This document shows positions 9,833-19,290 of a DNA stretch of 64,000 nt, piece after piece. Below the pieces are notes generated by a model. It was not told the origin of the DNA. It did no database searches and saw only the letters and a program-made list of their open reading frames with translations. Every line of letters begins with the position of its first letter. The first letter of the stretch is position 1. The DNA comes from Thiotrichales bacterium (lineage in GTDB: Bacteria; Pseudomonadota; Gammaproteobacteria; Thiomicrospirales; Thiomicrospiraceae), in contig JAFGUG010000011.1 in the NCBI GenBank assembly GCA_016938655.1, positions 310,001 through 374,000 on the forward strand. The letters run 5' to 3'. The position numbers and the translations under genes were made by a program.

Positions 9833-10309
9833 TTAAGAGAACGTTCGGCATAAATTTTGAGAAATTTTATGACGTATAACGGTGTGCCCAAATCGATCTT
9901 TGTAGAGTATTTGAATTTTTTTGGCGTAACCGAGTTTACTAACATCTTTAAAAATATTCATGTCGCAATATTGTTTGACAACACCCAGAGTAAAGGTTGT
10001 TTGAAAGTTTAAGCCGTTAACTCTGGCCCCGCTCATTAATGTCTTATTTACAAGCATTTGATAGGCCATTTCAGGGTCATGCTCTATCTGCAAAACAATA
10101 GTATTGCCTTTTTGGAAGGTAACAATCGAATCAACACCATTAAGGTGTAAGGTTTGTTGGCTTTGTTCTGATATAAAGCCGTCGTTAAAGTTAGCGAGGG
10201 TATCAATAATATCAGTTTGAGCCAGGCTTGCTTGCATTGGCAGGCCTGCTAAAACCGATGAAATTAGAGTTGTCTTGAAAATTGCTTTAAGCATAGCACT
10301 GGCTTTCAT
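9833..10309 (-). CDS. Unknown exported protein
   Basis: I do not recognise this family. From the ATG at 10307-10309 the protein has 158 residues and starts MKASAMLKAIFK followed by a hydrophobic segment ending near QASLAQT, a Sec-type signal peptide. The mature part is beta-rich in appearance with two cysteines (KQYCDMN, SQNLC) that could form a disulfide in the periplasm. Starts at 10336 and 10294 are also possible; none has a strong ribosome binding site. It is the last gene of a minus-strand run after ettA, a GGDEF gene and a DsrE-like gene (gap about 70 bases), and converges on soxB. One dispersed palindrome (10241) lies in the signal-peptide codons. Confidence 0.6.
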   Translation of the reverse strand: MKASAMLKAIFKTTLISSVLAGLPMQASLAQTDIIDTLANFNDGFISEQSQQTLHLNGVDSIVTFQKGNTIVLQIEHDPEMAYQMLVNKTLMSGARVNGLNFQTTFTLGVVKQYCDMNIFKDVSKLGYAKKIQILYKDRFGHTVIRHKISQNLCRTFS

Positions 10310-10382
10310 TAAATAATTTAAGTCTATTATAATCATTGTTAATGGATAAGCCAGTAAATAATGGGAATAAGTTACATTTTTA

Positions 10383-10889
10383 TTATTGTATCTTTAGGTA
10401 AGAATACCCTTCACTTTGTAAAATCGCAATTTTAGCTACGCCAGACGGGGTAAATTGAACGCCATCAAACACTTTCGCTTGCGGTAAGCCCACTTCATCA
10501 CGTGTTTTATCACACAGGTAGACTTTGACGTTACGCGTATTCATAAGGCTCTCTAAGCGACCTTTAAGCTCATCACGGCGTTCTAAAAGAGCCTGGCCTG
10601 CTTCATAAGGTGTTTTAGCTAAGTTGTCATTGGTTGTGAAGCGTAAACCGAACCCGACAAACACAAGGTTGACATCGGCTTCCATTAACTGAGAATCGTA
10701 ATAATTCAGAATATTGTTAATAGAAGTCAGTGTTGCCGAATAACGAGTTGGATCTTTAAAGTCGACGTGATAGACCACTTTAGCACCGTCGTCTGCTGCC
10801 ATCGATTGTGAAGTAGCCAATAATGGAGACAAGGCAATGGCACCAGATAGGAAAAGATTCTTAGCTAGCGTTTTGGTAAATGTTTTCAT
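10383..10889 (-). CDS. Exported DsrE-family protein
   Basis: 168 residues with a clear signal peptide (MKTFTKTLAKNLFL..., cleavage likely after SQSMA), then a DsrE/DsrF-like fold: VVYHVDF, the helix containing ATLTSINNILNYY, VNLVFVGFGLRF, and KVYLCDK carrying the single cysteine at the position typical of the superfamily. Cytoplasmic DsrE relatives transfer sulfane sulfur; exported ones are of unknown function, and a role in sulfur chemistry here is inference from the family and from convergent soxB. It lies 30 bases after the PAS/GGDEF gene, probably in the same transcript. Confidence 0.75.
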   Translation of the reverse strand: MKTFTKTLAKNLFLSGAIALSPLLATSQSMAADDGAKVVYHVDFKDPTRYSATLTSINNILNYYDSQLMEADVNLVFVGFGLRFTTNDNLAKTPYEAGQALLERRDELKGRLESLMNTRNVKVYLCDKTRDEVGLPQAKVFDGVQFTPSGVAKIAILQSEGYSYLKIQ

Positions 10890-10919
10890 TTTTTTCGCTC
10901 ACTGTTATTAAAAATTAGA

Positions 10920-11828
10920 TTAATTAATCGTGGTAATTTCACGAGAGGTTGCAATTGATTGAATCCCTTCATTGACACGTCTAAACAGGGTTTGACTGTC
11001 CTCTTCAGGTTGACGTAATTCTGTCACACCTGCCTGACTGGTTAAACAGGTTTTAGTGTTGTCTTCCAGTTTAATGGTTTGACCAGAGATTTTTTCTTGT
11101 GCGAGTTTCGCAATACGGAAGGCATCCACAGCCTTTACTTCAGGCAAGATAACCATAAATTGATCACAGCTCAAACGTCCCACATAACCTAACTCTTTAA
11201 CCACGTTTTCAATGGCGTGTGCGGCCATTAAAATCGCTTTATCACCCATCTCATGACCATAGCCATCGGTGATGCGTTTAAAACAATCCAAATCAATCTT
11301 GATTAGCGAGATGGGTTTTTTGTTTAACTTGGCTTTGTTAATCTCTTCATCCACTAAATCCAAAAAGAAGTCTCGGTTATACAGATTGGTTAAAGGGTCG
11401 GTCGAAGAGAGGTGTTCAATTTGCTCTTCCATATGTTTACGACTGGTGATGTTAATTGCCAACCAAATGACCGCTGGCTGACCATAGGCATCCGACTCAA
11501 TTGGGTAAACACGTGCTTCATACCACTGACCCCCTAAAGGGCCCGATTCAACACCGTTGACCTCATTGTTTGCCAGCTGGTATTCAATCTCTTGCAAACT
11601 GTTTGATGCAATGGCGCGCTGAACCACTTTTAAAAAACGTTCCGCCATTTTTTCAGGTAGCACGTCCTTATAGGTTTTACCAATTAGACTAGAACCGTCT
11701 GCGTACAGAGAGCGTTCTTGACCGCCAACAATATCCAGATAGGTGCCATCCTGACCCATAATAAAAATCGGGTCGGGCATGGCATTGGCAATCGCAACTA
11801 AATGTGAGTTGATGTTTGAATCAATCAT
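10920..11828 (-). CDS. PAS domain protein with degenerate GGDEF domain
   Basis: 302 residues. An N-terminal PAS domain (about 10-130: PDPIFIMGQDGTYLDIVGG, SLIGKTYKDVLPE, WYEARVYPI) is followed by a GGDEF fold from about 143 (STDPLTNLYNRDFF, IDLDCFKRITDGYGHEMGD). The signature loop reads RLSCDQFMVILP near residue 219, that is SCDQF in place of GGDEF, so cyclase activity is doubtful and a GTP- or c-di-GMP-sensing or scaffold role is more likely. No EAL domain and no membrane segment. The start is 6 bases after the ettA stop, so it is almost certainly co-transcribed with ettA. Confidence 0.85.
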   Translation of the reverse strand: MIDSNINSHLVAIANAMPDPIFIMGQDGTYLDIVGGQERSLYADGSSLIGKTYKDVLPEKMAERFLKVVQRAIASNSLQEIEYQLANNEVNGVESGPLGGQWYEARVYPIESDAYGQPAVIWLAINITSRKHMEEQIEHLSSTDPLTNLYNRDFFLDLVDEEINKAKLNKKPISLIKIDLDCFKRITDGYGHEMGDKAILMAAHAIENVVKELGYVGRLSCDQFMVILPEVKAVDAFRIAKLAQEKISGQTIKLEDNTKTCLTSQAGVTELRQPEEDSQTLFRRVNEGIQSIATSREITTIN

Positions 11829-11834
11829 GATGGC

Positions 11835-13505
11835 CTAATCCTTACTAATCGGTTTGTATTTAATACGGTGTGGTTGGGCGGCCTCTGCGCCTTTACGACG
11901 TTTAAGGTCTTCCTCATAATCTGAGAAATTACCTTCAAACCATTCAACGTGCGAATCGCCTTCAAAGGCAAGCATGTGCGTGGCAATTCTGTCTAAGAAC
12001 CAACGGTCGTGGGAGATAACCACCGCACACCCTGCAAACTCTAACAACGCTTCTTCAAGTGCACGTAATGTTTCAACGTCTAAGTCGTTGGTTGGTTCAT
12101 CGAGAAGTAACAAGTTTCCGCCACTACGCAAGGTTTTGGCCAAATGAACACGGTTACGTTCACCACCCGAAAGGGTGCCAATTTTTTTCTGTTGATCGCC
12201 TCCACGGAAATTAAAGCGTCCACAGTAGGCGCGAGAATTGACTTCTGTGTTGCCGACCATGAATATTTCATCGCCTTCAGAAATCTCTTCCCATACGGTT
12301 TTGTTATCGTCCAGTGCATCACGGCTTTGGTCAACATAAGACAGTTGCACCGTTTCACCAAACTCAATGTTACCAGAGCTTGGTTGTTCTTGACCGGTCA
12401 ACATTTTGAATAGGGTTGATTTACCGGCGCCGTTGGCACCGATAATTCCGACAATACCCCCTTGAGGAAGGCGGAAATTTAAGTCATCAATTAATAGGCG
12501 ATCACCAAACGCCTTCGAGACATTATTCACTTCAATAACTTTTTCCCCTAAACGTTCTGCAACCGGAATAAAGATTTCACTGGTTTCGTTACGTTTTTGG
12601 CTCTCTTGTGAACTAAGCTCTTCAAAACGAGCCATACGCGCTTTAGATTTTGCGTGGCGGCCTTTGGCATTTGAGCGAACCCATTCTAATTCGCTCTTTA
12701 TGGTTTTCATGCGAGCGGCTTCGGATTTAGATTCTTGCTCTAAACGTTTCTCTTTTTGTTCTAGCCATGAAGAGTAGTTTCCTTCATAAGGAATCCCTTC
12801 ACCACGGTCTAGTTCTAGAATCCATTGAGCGGCATTGTCTAAGAAATATCTATCATGGGTAATCGCCACTACGGTTCCACTAAAATCAAGAAGGAAACGT
12901 TCAAGCCAGGCAATCGATTCGGCATCCAAGTGGTTGGTTGGCTCATCTAACAATAACATGTCCGGTTTTTCTAATAATAACTTGCATAATGCTACTCGGC
13001 GTTTTTCACCACCGGAGAGTTTTGAAACATCCGCATCCCAAGGTGGAAGTCTTAATGCGTCGGCAGCAATCTCAAGGGTTCGGTCAATGTTGTGTCCGTC
13101 TTTGGCTTGGATGATGTCTTCGATTTCAGCCTGTTTTTTGGCTAAGGCATCAAAGTCGGCATCGGGTTCGGCGTAAGCCGCATAAATGCCATCCAATTCG
13201 GCTAATGCATTTTTCACTTCGGAGACGGCTTCTTCAATATTACCGCGAACATCTTTTGTTTCATCAAGCTGAGGTTCTTGCGCCAAGTAACCTATTTTAA
13301 TCCCTGGCTGTGGTCGTGCTTCGCCCACAATATCGGTATCAATGCCAGCCATGATTTTAAGGAGAGTGGATTTACCAGAGCCGTTAAGGCCTAACACGCC
13401 AATTTTGGCGCCAGGGAAGAATGAGAGAGAGATGTCTTTTAAGATGTGTCGGTTGGGTGGGACAACTTTTCCCACGCGGTTCATTGTGTAAACGAATTGA
13501 GCCAT
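11835..13505 (-). CDS. ettA: Energy-dependent translational throttle protein EttA (ABC-F)
   Basis: 556-residue soluble ABC-F protein with two ATPase domains and no membrane segments. Walker A motifs GLNGSGKST and GANGAGKST, signatures LSGGEKRR and LSGGERNR, and Walker [12 protein letters not shown] and [11 protein letters not shown] are all intact. The start [17 protein letters not shown] and the linker rich in Lys/Arg ([20 protein letters not shown]) match EttA rather than Uup or YheS. Known members bind the ribosomal E site and gate the first elongation steps according to the ATP/ADP ratio. It heads a four-gene minus-strand run with a PAS/GGDEF gene immediately behind it. Confidence 0.93.
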   Translation of the reverse strand: MAQFVYTMNRVGKVVPPNRHILKDISLSFFPGAKIGVLGLNGSGKSTLLKIMAGIDTDIVGEARPQPGIKIGYLAQEPQLDETKDVRGNIEEAVSEVKNALAELDGIYAAYAEPDADFDALAKKQAEIEDIIQAKDGHNIDRTLEIAADALRLPPWDADVSKLSGGEKRRVALCKLLLEKPDMLLLDEPTNHLDAESIAWLERFLLDFSGTVVAITHDRYFLDNAAQWILELDRGEGIPYEGNYSSWLEQKEKRLEQESKSEAARMKTIKSELEWVRSNAKGRHAKSKARMARFEELSSQESQKRNETSEIFIPVAERLGEKVIEVNNVSKAFGDRLLIDDLNFRLPQGGIVGIIGANGAGKSTLFKMLTGQEQPSSGNIEFGETVQLSYVDQSRDALDDNKTVWEEISEGDEIFMVGNTEVNSRAYCGRFNFRGGDQQKKIGTLSGGERNRVHLAKTLRSGGNLLLLDEPTNDLDVETLRALEEALLEFAGCAVVISHDRWFLDRIATHMLAFEGDSHVEWFEGNFSDYEEDLKRRKGAEAAQPHRIKYKPISKD

Positions 13506-13621
13506 GAATTTTCCTAGGTGAGTACGTTATTACATTTGTTGGTAGAATAGTGTAAATGTTATTTTAGAAACTTTACCTAAAAATAACCATTATATAAAGT
13601 CTAAATCCCCCTTAAGCTAAC

Positions 13622-13653
13622 TTGACACTACATATAGTGGTTGAATGAATAAT
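13622..13653 (+). promoter_or_regulatory. Possible glyA promoter
   Basis: A consensus -35 TTGACA at 13622-13627 lies 107 bases before glyA, but the best -10 (AATAAT, 13648-13653) is 20 bases away; a 17-base spacing gives only ATGAAT. Tentative. Confidence 0.3.
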
Positions 13654-13733
13654 ACATTTGGATATTTTGCTGTAAAACGGTTAAAATCCACGCAGTTTAA
13701 CTATTCAAAATTCAGAAATGGAGAACCCTAAGC

Positions 13734-15005
13734 ATGTTCACAAAATCTATGACGATTGCCGGTTACGATGACGTAATTGCTGACGCGATTAAAAATGAAG
13801 AGAATCGCCAAGAGACTCACATTGAGTTGATTGCTTCTGAAAACTATACCAGCCCACGTGTTATGGAAGCGCAGGGGTCGTACTTTACAAATAAATACGC
13901 GGAAGGTTACCCGGGCAAACGTTACTACGGTGGTTGTGAATATGCGGATATTGTTGAGCAAGCGGCGATTGACCGTGCCAAAGAACTTTACGGTGCCGAT
14001 TACGCAAATGTTCAGCCGCATTCAGGTTCACAAGCAAACGCGGCTGTTTACTTAGCATTACTCAATGCTGGCGACACTGTTTTAGGTATGAGCTTAGCGC
14101 ATGGTGGACACTTAACGCACGGCTCTCACGTAAGTTTCTCAGGTAAACTTTACAACGCAGTTCAGTACGGTATTGACCCAGTCTCAGGTCAAATCGATTA
14201 CAACGAAGTGCAGGCGTTAGCGACTGAGCACAAACCAAAAATGATTATTGCTGGTTTTTCTGCTTACTCACAAGTTATCGATTGGTCTAAGTTTCGTGAA
14301 ATTGCGGATTCTGTTGGTGCTTACCTATTTGTGGATATGGCACACGTATCTGGTTTGATCGCCGGTGGTGTTTATCCAAACCCAGTGCCATTTGCGGATG
14401 TTGTGACTACAACAACGCACAAAACATTGCGAGGACCTCGTGGTGGATTAATCTTAGCTAAATCAAATCCAGAATTAGAAAAGAAATTAAACTCGGCTAT
14501 TTTCCCAGGTGGCCAGGGTGGGCCTTTGGTGCATGTTATGGCAGCTAAAGCCGTTGCGTTTAAGGAGTGCTTAGAGCCTTCTTGGAAAACCTACTGTGAG
14601 GATGTGGTTAAGAACGCGAAAGCAATGGCAGAGGTGTTCATGAAGCGTGGCTGTGATGTGGTATCAGGTGGAACAGAAAACCACTTGTTCTTGGTCAGCT
14701 TAATTGAGAAAGGTTTAACCGGTAAATTGGTTGACGCTGCGTTGGACGCAGCTCACATTACGGTTAATAAGAACTCTGTACCTAACGACCCAATGTCACC
14801 ATTCGTAACCAGCGGTATCCGTGTAGGTACGGCAGCAGCCACTACGCGTGGTTTTAACGTTGAAGACTGCACAAATCTAGCAAACTGGATGTGTGATGTC
14901 ATTGATGCCTGTGACCAAGAAAACAATACTTGGGATGAGTCCGTTGTTGCAAGTGTTTGTGAAAAAGTGACGGCCTTATGTGCCGCTAATCCGGTTTATA
15001 GATAA
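13734..15005 (+). CDS. glyA: Serine hydroxymethyltransferase
   Basis: PLP enzyme interconverting serine plus tetrahydrofolate with glycine plus methylene-THF, the main one-carbon source. 423 residues, full length. Seen: [13 protein letters not shown], the [18 protein letters not shown] signature, [12 protein letters not shown]-like segment ([14 protein letters not shown]) and the PLP-lysine motif [19 protein letters not shown] lies 10 bases before the ATG. Downstream is a strong terminator and then nrdR; the glyA-nrdR-rib-nusB order is common in proteobacteria. Confidence 0.98.
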   Translation: MFTKSMTIAGYDDVIADAIKNEENRQETHIELIASENYTSPRVMEAQGSYFTNKYAEGYPGKRYYGGCEYADIVEQAAIDRAKELYGADYANVQPHSGSQANAAVYLALLNAGDTVLGMSLAHGGHLTHGSHVSFSGKLYNAVQYGIDPVSGQIDYNEVQALATEHKPKMIIAGFSAYSQVIDWSKFREIADSVGAYLFVDMAHVSGLIAGGVYPNPVPFADVVTTTTHKTLRGPRGGLILAKSNPELEKKLNSAIFPGGQGGPLVHVMAAKAVAFKECLEPSWKTYCEDVVKNAKAMAEVFMKRGCDVVSGGTENHLFLVSLIEKGLTGKLVDAALDAAHITVNKNSVPNDPMSPFVTSGIRVGTAAATTRGFNVEDCTNLANWMCDVIDACDQENNTWDESVVASVCEKVTALCAANPVYR

Positions 15006-15111
15006 TCTAGGTTGATTCATAGTGCGTTTTAAATCGTTGACTAATCATGACTAATTTATTTGCCTGTCATCCTACTTTAAAAGAGTTTAATAGGTAAATA
15101 GACGAATTTCT

Positions 15112-15138
15112 AAAAACCACCGAGCCAGGTGGTTTTTT
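15112..15138 (+). terminator. Terminator between glyA and nrdR
   Basis: Stem AAAAACCACC / GGTGGTTTTTT around loop GAGCCA; the A and T tails make it work on either strand. It separates glyA from the nrdR-rib transcript. Confidence 0.85.
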
Positions 15139-15221
15139 AGCATTTAAAAACGGGTCAATAACGGTTCGTTTTTACTAAGACTTGCAAAGTTTGTAAGCTA
15201 ATTTGAAGAGAGTATCTATTT

Positions 15222-15692
15222 ATGCATTGTCCATTTTGTAATGCGCCAGACACCAAAGTGGTTGACTCTAGGTTAGCCACAGAAGGGGTTCAGGTTCGAA
15301 GAAGACGAGAGTGTTTAAATTGCTCAGAACGTTTTACCACCTATGAATCCGCAGAGTTGTCTCTGCCGCGTGTGGTTAAGAGCGATGGTAATCGTGAGAA
15401 GTTTGATGATGGCAAAATTCGTCGTGGTCTCATTAAAGCACTTGAAAAACGCCCTGTTGAAAGTGATGCAATTGACAATGTAATTAGCCAAATGACCAAA
15501 CGACTTATGTCGGCCGGTGTGCGAGAGATTCCTTCTTCGCAATTGGGTGAATGGCTCATGGAGTACCTTCGTGAACTCGATCAAGTGGCTTATGTGCGTT
15601 TTGCTTCGGTTTATCGTTCATTCCAAGATGTGAATGCCTTCCGCGAGGAGATTGAAAAATTGGTCCATGCCACTACGGCAAAGCTTGATTAA
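15222..15692 (+). CDS. nrdR: Transcriptional repressor NrdR
   Basis: 156 residues. The N-terminal zinc ribbon has CPFC at 3-6 and CLNC near 31-34 followed by the RFTTYE motif, and an ATP-cone (about 49-139) follows. NrdR binds NrdR boxes in front of ribonucleotide reductase genes and senses ATP/dATP; no nrd gene or box is visible here. GAAGAG sits about 12 bases before the ATG. The ribD start is 9 bases after its stop, so nrdR leads the riboflavin transcript, as in many proteobacteria. Confidence 0.96.
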   Translation: MHCPFCNAPDTKVVDSRLATEGVQVRRRRECLNCSERFTTYESAELSLPRVVKSDGNREKFDDGKIRRGLIKALEKRPVESDAIDNVISQMTKRLMSAGVREIPSSQLGEWLMEYLRELDQVAYVRFASVYRSFQDVNAFREEIEKLVHATTAKLD

Positions 15693-15701
15693 GGTTAGCG
15701 G

Positions 15702-16874
15702 ATGAGCACTGAGTTTTCTGTTGACGACCAACGCTATATGCAACGTGCGATCACCTTAGCAAAACAAGGTTTGTATTCCGCCAAACCTAATCCAGCTGTG
15801 GGGTGTGTTTTAGTAAAAAATGGGCAAATCATTGCAGAAGGTTGGCACAAACAAGCAGGCCTGCCACACGCTGAACGCGTGGCTTTAGCGGATGCGGCTG
15901 CAAAGGGTGTGGATGTTTCTGGATCAACCGCTTACGTTACTTTAGAACCGTGTTCGCACTTTGGCCGAACACCGCCCTGCGCGGATGGCTTGGTTGAAGC
16001 TAAGGTGCGTCGTGTGTTGATTGCTATGCAAGATCCAAACCCTTTAGTTTCTGGACAAGGCATTGCTAAAATTCAGCAGGCCTGCATAGACGTTCAGGTA
16101 GGATTGTGTGAAGAAGAGGCCAGAGCACTTAATCCAGGGTTTATTCAAATGATGGAAAAAAAACGCCCGTTTGTTAGGGTCAAAATGGCCAGTAGTTTGG
16201 ATGGTCGTTCAGCCATGGCCAGTGGTGAGAGTCAATGGATTACTGGTGCAGAGTCTCGTCAAGAAGTTCACAGAATGCGCGCAAGAAATGGCGCGATTGT
16301 AACCGGCATTGGCACCGTTTTGGCGGATGACCCAAGTTTAACGGTGCGTTTAGATGACGCAGTGTTAGCCGATTTAAACTTAGATTCTAAAACCTGCCAT
16401 CCGATTCGAGTGGTACTGGATCCAAACTTAAGTATGCCGCTGGACGCTAAAATGCTTAGTGCACCCGGACGAACCATTTTGATGACCAAGAAAGAGACCG
16501 TTGATCGTGATCGAGGCCTAGCCGATAGCTTGATTGCTAATGGGGTTGAAGTGGTTGCCGTTGCCGCGCAAGATGACCATTTAGATATTGAATCTGTTTT
16601 GCACTATTTAGCAGAAGTTGAGTCGGTGAATGAGGTGATGGTAGAGTCTGGCGCAATGGTCGCAGGGGCCTTTATTCAGTCTGGGTTAGTGAATGAAGTA
16701 CATTGCTTTATTGCGCCAGTGTTGATGGGCGACAGGGCAAAACCGATGTTTGCACTCCCAGGAATAGATACTATGGCGGACAAACTTACGTTTGAAATTG
16801 TTTCTACCGATCTGTTTGGTCAAGACATTCGATTAATTTTAAAGCCTGTTAGTGAGCCCAATCCAGTAAATTAA
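15702..16874 (+). CDS. ribD: Bifunctional riboflavin deaminase/reductase RibD
   Basis: 390 residues. Residues 1-150 form the zinc deaminase: HAERV (His56, Glu58) and PCSHFGRTPPC (Cys84, Cys93) bind zinc and activate water. Residues about 155-385 form the NADPH-dependent reductase (VRVKMASSLDGRSAMASGESQWI). Together they perform the second and third steps after GTP cyclohydrolase II. Two dispersed palindrome copies lie inside (15856 as Ala-Gly-Leu, 16077 as Gln-Ala-Cys). GCGG four-base element before ATG is a weak binding site; close spacing to nrdR suggests coupled translation. Confidence 0.96.
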   Translation: MSTEFSVDDQRYMQRAITLAKQGLYSAKPNPAVGCVLVKNGQIIAEGWHKQAGLPHAERVALADAAAKGVDVSGSTAYVTLEPCSHFGRTPPCADGLVEAKVRRVLIAMQDPNPLVSGQGIAKIQQACIDVQVGLCEEEARALNPGFIQMMEKKRPFVRVKMASSLDGRSAMASGESQWITGAESRQEVHRMRARNGAIVTGIGTVLADDPSLTVRLDDAVLADLNLDSKTCHPIRVVLDPNLSMPLDAKMLSAPGRTILMTKKETVDRDRGLADSLIANGVEVVAVAAQDDHLDIESVLHYLAEVESVNEVMVESGAMVAGAFIQSGLVNEVHCFIAPVLMGDRAKPMFALPGIDTMADKLTFEIVSTDLFGQDIRLILKPVSEPNPVN

Positions 16875-16958
16875 AAATAAAAAGAGGCTTAGCTGATTAG
16901 GTTTAGGTTGCCTCTAAAATCCATCACAAACTTGAATACGTAAATAAGGAAAAAAACT

Positions 16959-17609
16959 ATGTTTACCGGCATTATCCAAGCAGAAGGATATATTGAAAAA
17001 ATTGAACCACGTCAAGGTGATTGGAAAGTTACCATTAACACCGGTAAGCTCGATATGAGTGATGTGGCAATTGGCGACAGTATTGCGGCCAATGGCATTT
17101 GTTTAACCGCCATTGAGTTTACCGACCACTCTTATGTAGCCGATGTTTCAGGCGAAACGTTGAGTGTGACCACCGCCGGCAGCTGGAAGCCTGGCACGCC
17201 AGTCAACTTAGAGAAAGCACTGCGTTTACAAGATCGTTTGGGTGGACACTTAGTGAGTGGTCATGTTGATGGCGTGGGCACCGTCAAGAGCATCGCGCAA
17301 GACGCACGCTCTTGGCGCTACAAAATTGAAGCGCCGCTGGCCATTTGCAAATACATTGCCGAAAAAGGCTCAATTTGCATCAATGGCATCAGCTTAACGG
17401 TTAACGAAGTCGAAGGCTGCGTATTTGGTATTAACATCGTGCCGCATACCATTCAAGAAACCACCATTAAGCACTTTGAAGAAGGCACCGCAATTAATTT
17501 AGAAGTGGACTTATTAGCACGTTATTTAGAACGTATGATGAGCGCACCCCAAAATCAGCAGGCCTCTAATTTAACGCCTGAGTTTTTAGCACAAAACGGA
17601 TACAAATGA
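16959..17609 (+). CDS. ribE: Riboflavin synthase alpha chain
   Basis: Dismutes two 6,7-dimethyl-8-ribityllumazine molecules to riboflavin. 216 residues made of two homologous barrels: MFTGIIQAEGYI starts the first and LVSGHVDGVGTV the second, with the catalytic-region motifs NGICLTA and NGISLTVNEV. AAGGA precedes the ATG. The 84-base gap after ribD is too short for a full FMN riboswitch and none is visible. The gene overlaps ribBX by four bases (ATGA), indicating translational coupling. Confidence 0.96.
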   Translation: MFTGIIQAEGYIEKIEPRQGDWKVTINTGKLDMSDVAIGDSIAANGICLTAIEFTDHSYVADVSGETLSVTTAGSWKPGTPVNLEKALRLQDRLGGHLVSGHVDGVGTVKSIAQDARSWRYKIEAPLAICKYIAEKGSICINGISLTVNEVEGCVFGINIVPHTIQETTIKHFEEGTAINLEVDLLARYLERMMSAPQNQQASNLTPEFLAQNGYK

Positions 17610-18727
17610 ACATGCAGTTAAACACCATTGAAGAAATAATCGAAGATTACAAACAAGGCAAAATGGTCATCTTAATGGATGACGAAGATCGTGAAAACGA
17701 GGGGGATTTATTAGTGCCAGCCAGCACGGTAACCGCCCAAGACGTTAACTTTATGGCGCGTTACGGTCGGGGTTTAATCTGTTTAACCATGACGCGTGAA
17801 CGTTGCAAACAGTTGCACTTGCCTTTAATGGTGACCGACAGCACCGATCCGCACGGTACGCCGTTTACCGTTTCGATTGAAGCCGCTGAAGGTGTCACCA
17901 CCGGTATTTCTGCCGCTGATCGTGCGGTCACCGTTCGTGCCGCAGTCGCTGAAAATGCTGGGCCTGCAGATATTGTCACACCAGGGCATATCTTCCCTTT
18001 AATGGCGCAACCGGGGGGCGTATTGACTCGTGCTGGACACACCGAAGCCGGTTGTGACTTAGCACGTTTAGCCGGATTAGAACCTGCATCGATGATTGTT
18101 GAAATTATGAATGAAGATGGCTCAATGGCACGTCGTGATGATTTAGAAGCTTATGCGGTAGAGCACGGTTTAAAAATTGGCACCATTGCCGATTTAATTG
18201 AGTACCGTCTTAAAAACGAAAAAACCATTGAACGTGTTTCGGAATGTAAATTGCCAACCGAATTTGGTGATTTCAAATTGATTGGTTATCAAGATGTGGT
18301 GGAGCACAAAGCGCATTTTGCTTTGCAGTTTGGCAAAATTGATTCAAGTAAGCCAACCGCTGTGCGTGTTCACATGATGGATACGCTATGTGATGTGTTT
18401 GGTTCCCAGCGTGGCGAGTGTGGTTGGTCATTGCAAAAAGCGATGCAGCAAATTGCCGAAGAGGGGTCAGGTGCCATTGTGGTATTGCGTAAGCATGAAG
18501 AAGCGACTGAGCTGTTGGATAAGATTCAGCAATTTCAAATGAAAGATTTAGGGATTAAATCCCCTGAGTTAATTGGTGAAGACGATACTAAAACCTACGG
18601 TTTGGGTGCGCAAATCATTTCTGATCTTGGTATTACTAAGCTTAAGATTATTGGCTCAGCTTGGAAGATGAGTGCGCTAAGCGGTTTCGGTTTAGAAATT
18701 TCAGAAATCGTTCCTAAAAAAGATTAG
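17606..18727 (+). CDS. ribBX: 3,4-dihydroxy-2-butanone 4-phosphate synthase with degenerate GTP cyclohydrolase II domain (RibBX type)
   Basis: 373 residues. The N-terminal half (1-205) is an intact DHBP synthase: DDEDRENEGDLL, and GHIFPLMAQPGGVLTRAGHTEAG. The C-terminal half resembles GTP cyclohydrolase II but the zinc region, normally C-x10-C-x-C, reads HMMDTLCDVFGSQRGECG (about 18369-18425): the first and second zinc cysteines are replaced by Asp and Gly. GTP cyclohydrolase activity is therefore unlikely, and a separate ribA should exist outside the window. Such RibBA variants are described as RibBX in proteobacteria. Starts within the end of ribE; ribH follows after 94 bases. Confidence 0.9.
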   Translation: MNMQLNTIEEIIEDYKQGKMVILMDDEDRENEGDLLVPASTVTAQDVNFMARYGRGLICLTMTRERCKQLHLPLMVTDSTDPHGTPFTVSIEAAEGVTTGISAADRAVTVRAAVAENAGPADIVTPGHIFPLMAQPGGVLTRAGHTEAGCDLARLAGLEPASMIVEIMNEDGSMARRDDLEAYAVEHGLKIGTIADLIEYRLKNEKTIERVSECKLPTEFGDFKLIGYQDVVEHKAHFALQFGKIDSSKPTAVRVHMMDTLCDVFGSQRGECGWSLQKAMQQIAEEGSGAIVVLRKHEEATELLDKIQQFQMKDLGIKSPELIGEDDTKTYGLGAQIISDLGITKLKIIGSAWKMSALSGFGLEISEIVPKKD

Positions 18728-18821
18728 CCTTTTCTACACAGAGCGCAACAGTAGTTTTTTAATGTTGGGTTTTGTGGCAAAATGCCCAGTTAAATTAAAC
18801 GTGAATTAAGAGTAGTGAATT

Positions 18822-19283
18822 ATGAATAAGATAGAAGGCAACCTAAATGCCGAAGGCATGAAAATCGGTTTTGTAGTAACAAGATGGAATAGCTTTGTGG
18901 TCGATCACCTTGTAAAAGGGTCAATCGAAACCGTTGAAAGACACGGTGGATCGGCAGACAACATTACTCAAGTCATTGTGCCAGGTGCCTTTGAAGTGCC
19001 ATTAGCGGTTGAAAAAATGGCGGCTTCTGGTAAGTACGATGCCATCGTGGCTTTAGGTGCGGTCATTCAAGGCGGAACCCCGCATTTTGATTATGTCGCT
19101 GGTGAAGCAACCAAGGGGATTAGCACCGTTATGTTGAAGTATGGCATTCCAGTAGCCTTTGGCATCCTAACCGTTAACTCTATCGAACAAGCGATTGAGC
19201 GTTCAGGGACTAAAATGGGGAACAAAGGCGAAGAAGCCACCGTTTCAGCGATTGAGATGGTTAACGTGATGAAGCAGTTGTAA
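18822..19283 (+). CDS. ribH: 6,7-dimethyl-8-ribityllumazine synthase
   Basis: 153 residues, usual length. Joins the pyrimidinedione from the RibD branch with the four-carbon product of the DHBP synthase. Motifs: VVTRWNSFVVDHLVKG, VPGAFEVPLA, ALGAVIQGGTPHFDYV with the catalytic-region His, and GILTVNSIEQAIERSG. AAGAG lies about 11 bases upstream of the ATG. Followed after 7 bases by nusB, a widespread ribH-nusB pairing. Confidence 0.97.
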   Translation: MNKIEGNLNAEGMKIGFVVTRWNSFVVDHLVKGSIETVERHGGSADNITQVIVPGAFEVPLAVEKMAASGKYDAIVALGAVIQGGTPHFDYVAGEATKGISTVMLKYGIPVAFGILTVNSIEQAIERSGTKMGNKGEEATVSAIEMVNVMKQL

Positions 19284-19290
19284 GCAATTT

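Noticed and set aside
12144-12413. + strand frame inside ettA
   Set aside because: Shadow of the conserved second ATPase domain of EttA.
16875-16958. FMN riboswitch before ribE
   Set aside because: The gap is 84 bases, shorter than an RFN element, and lacks its conserved helices; none is seen before ribD either.
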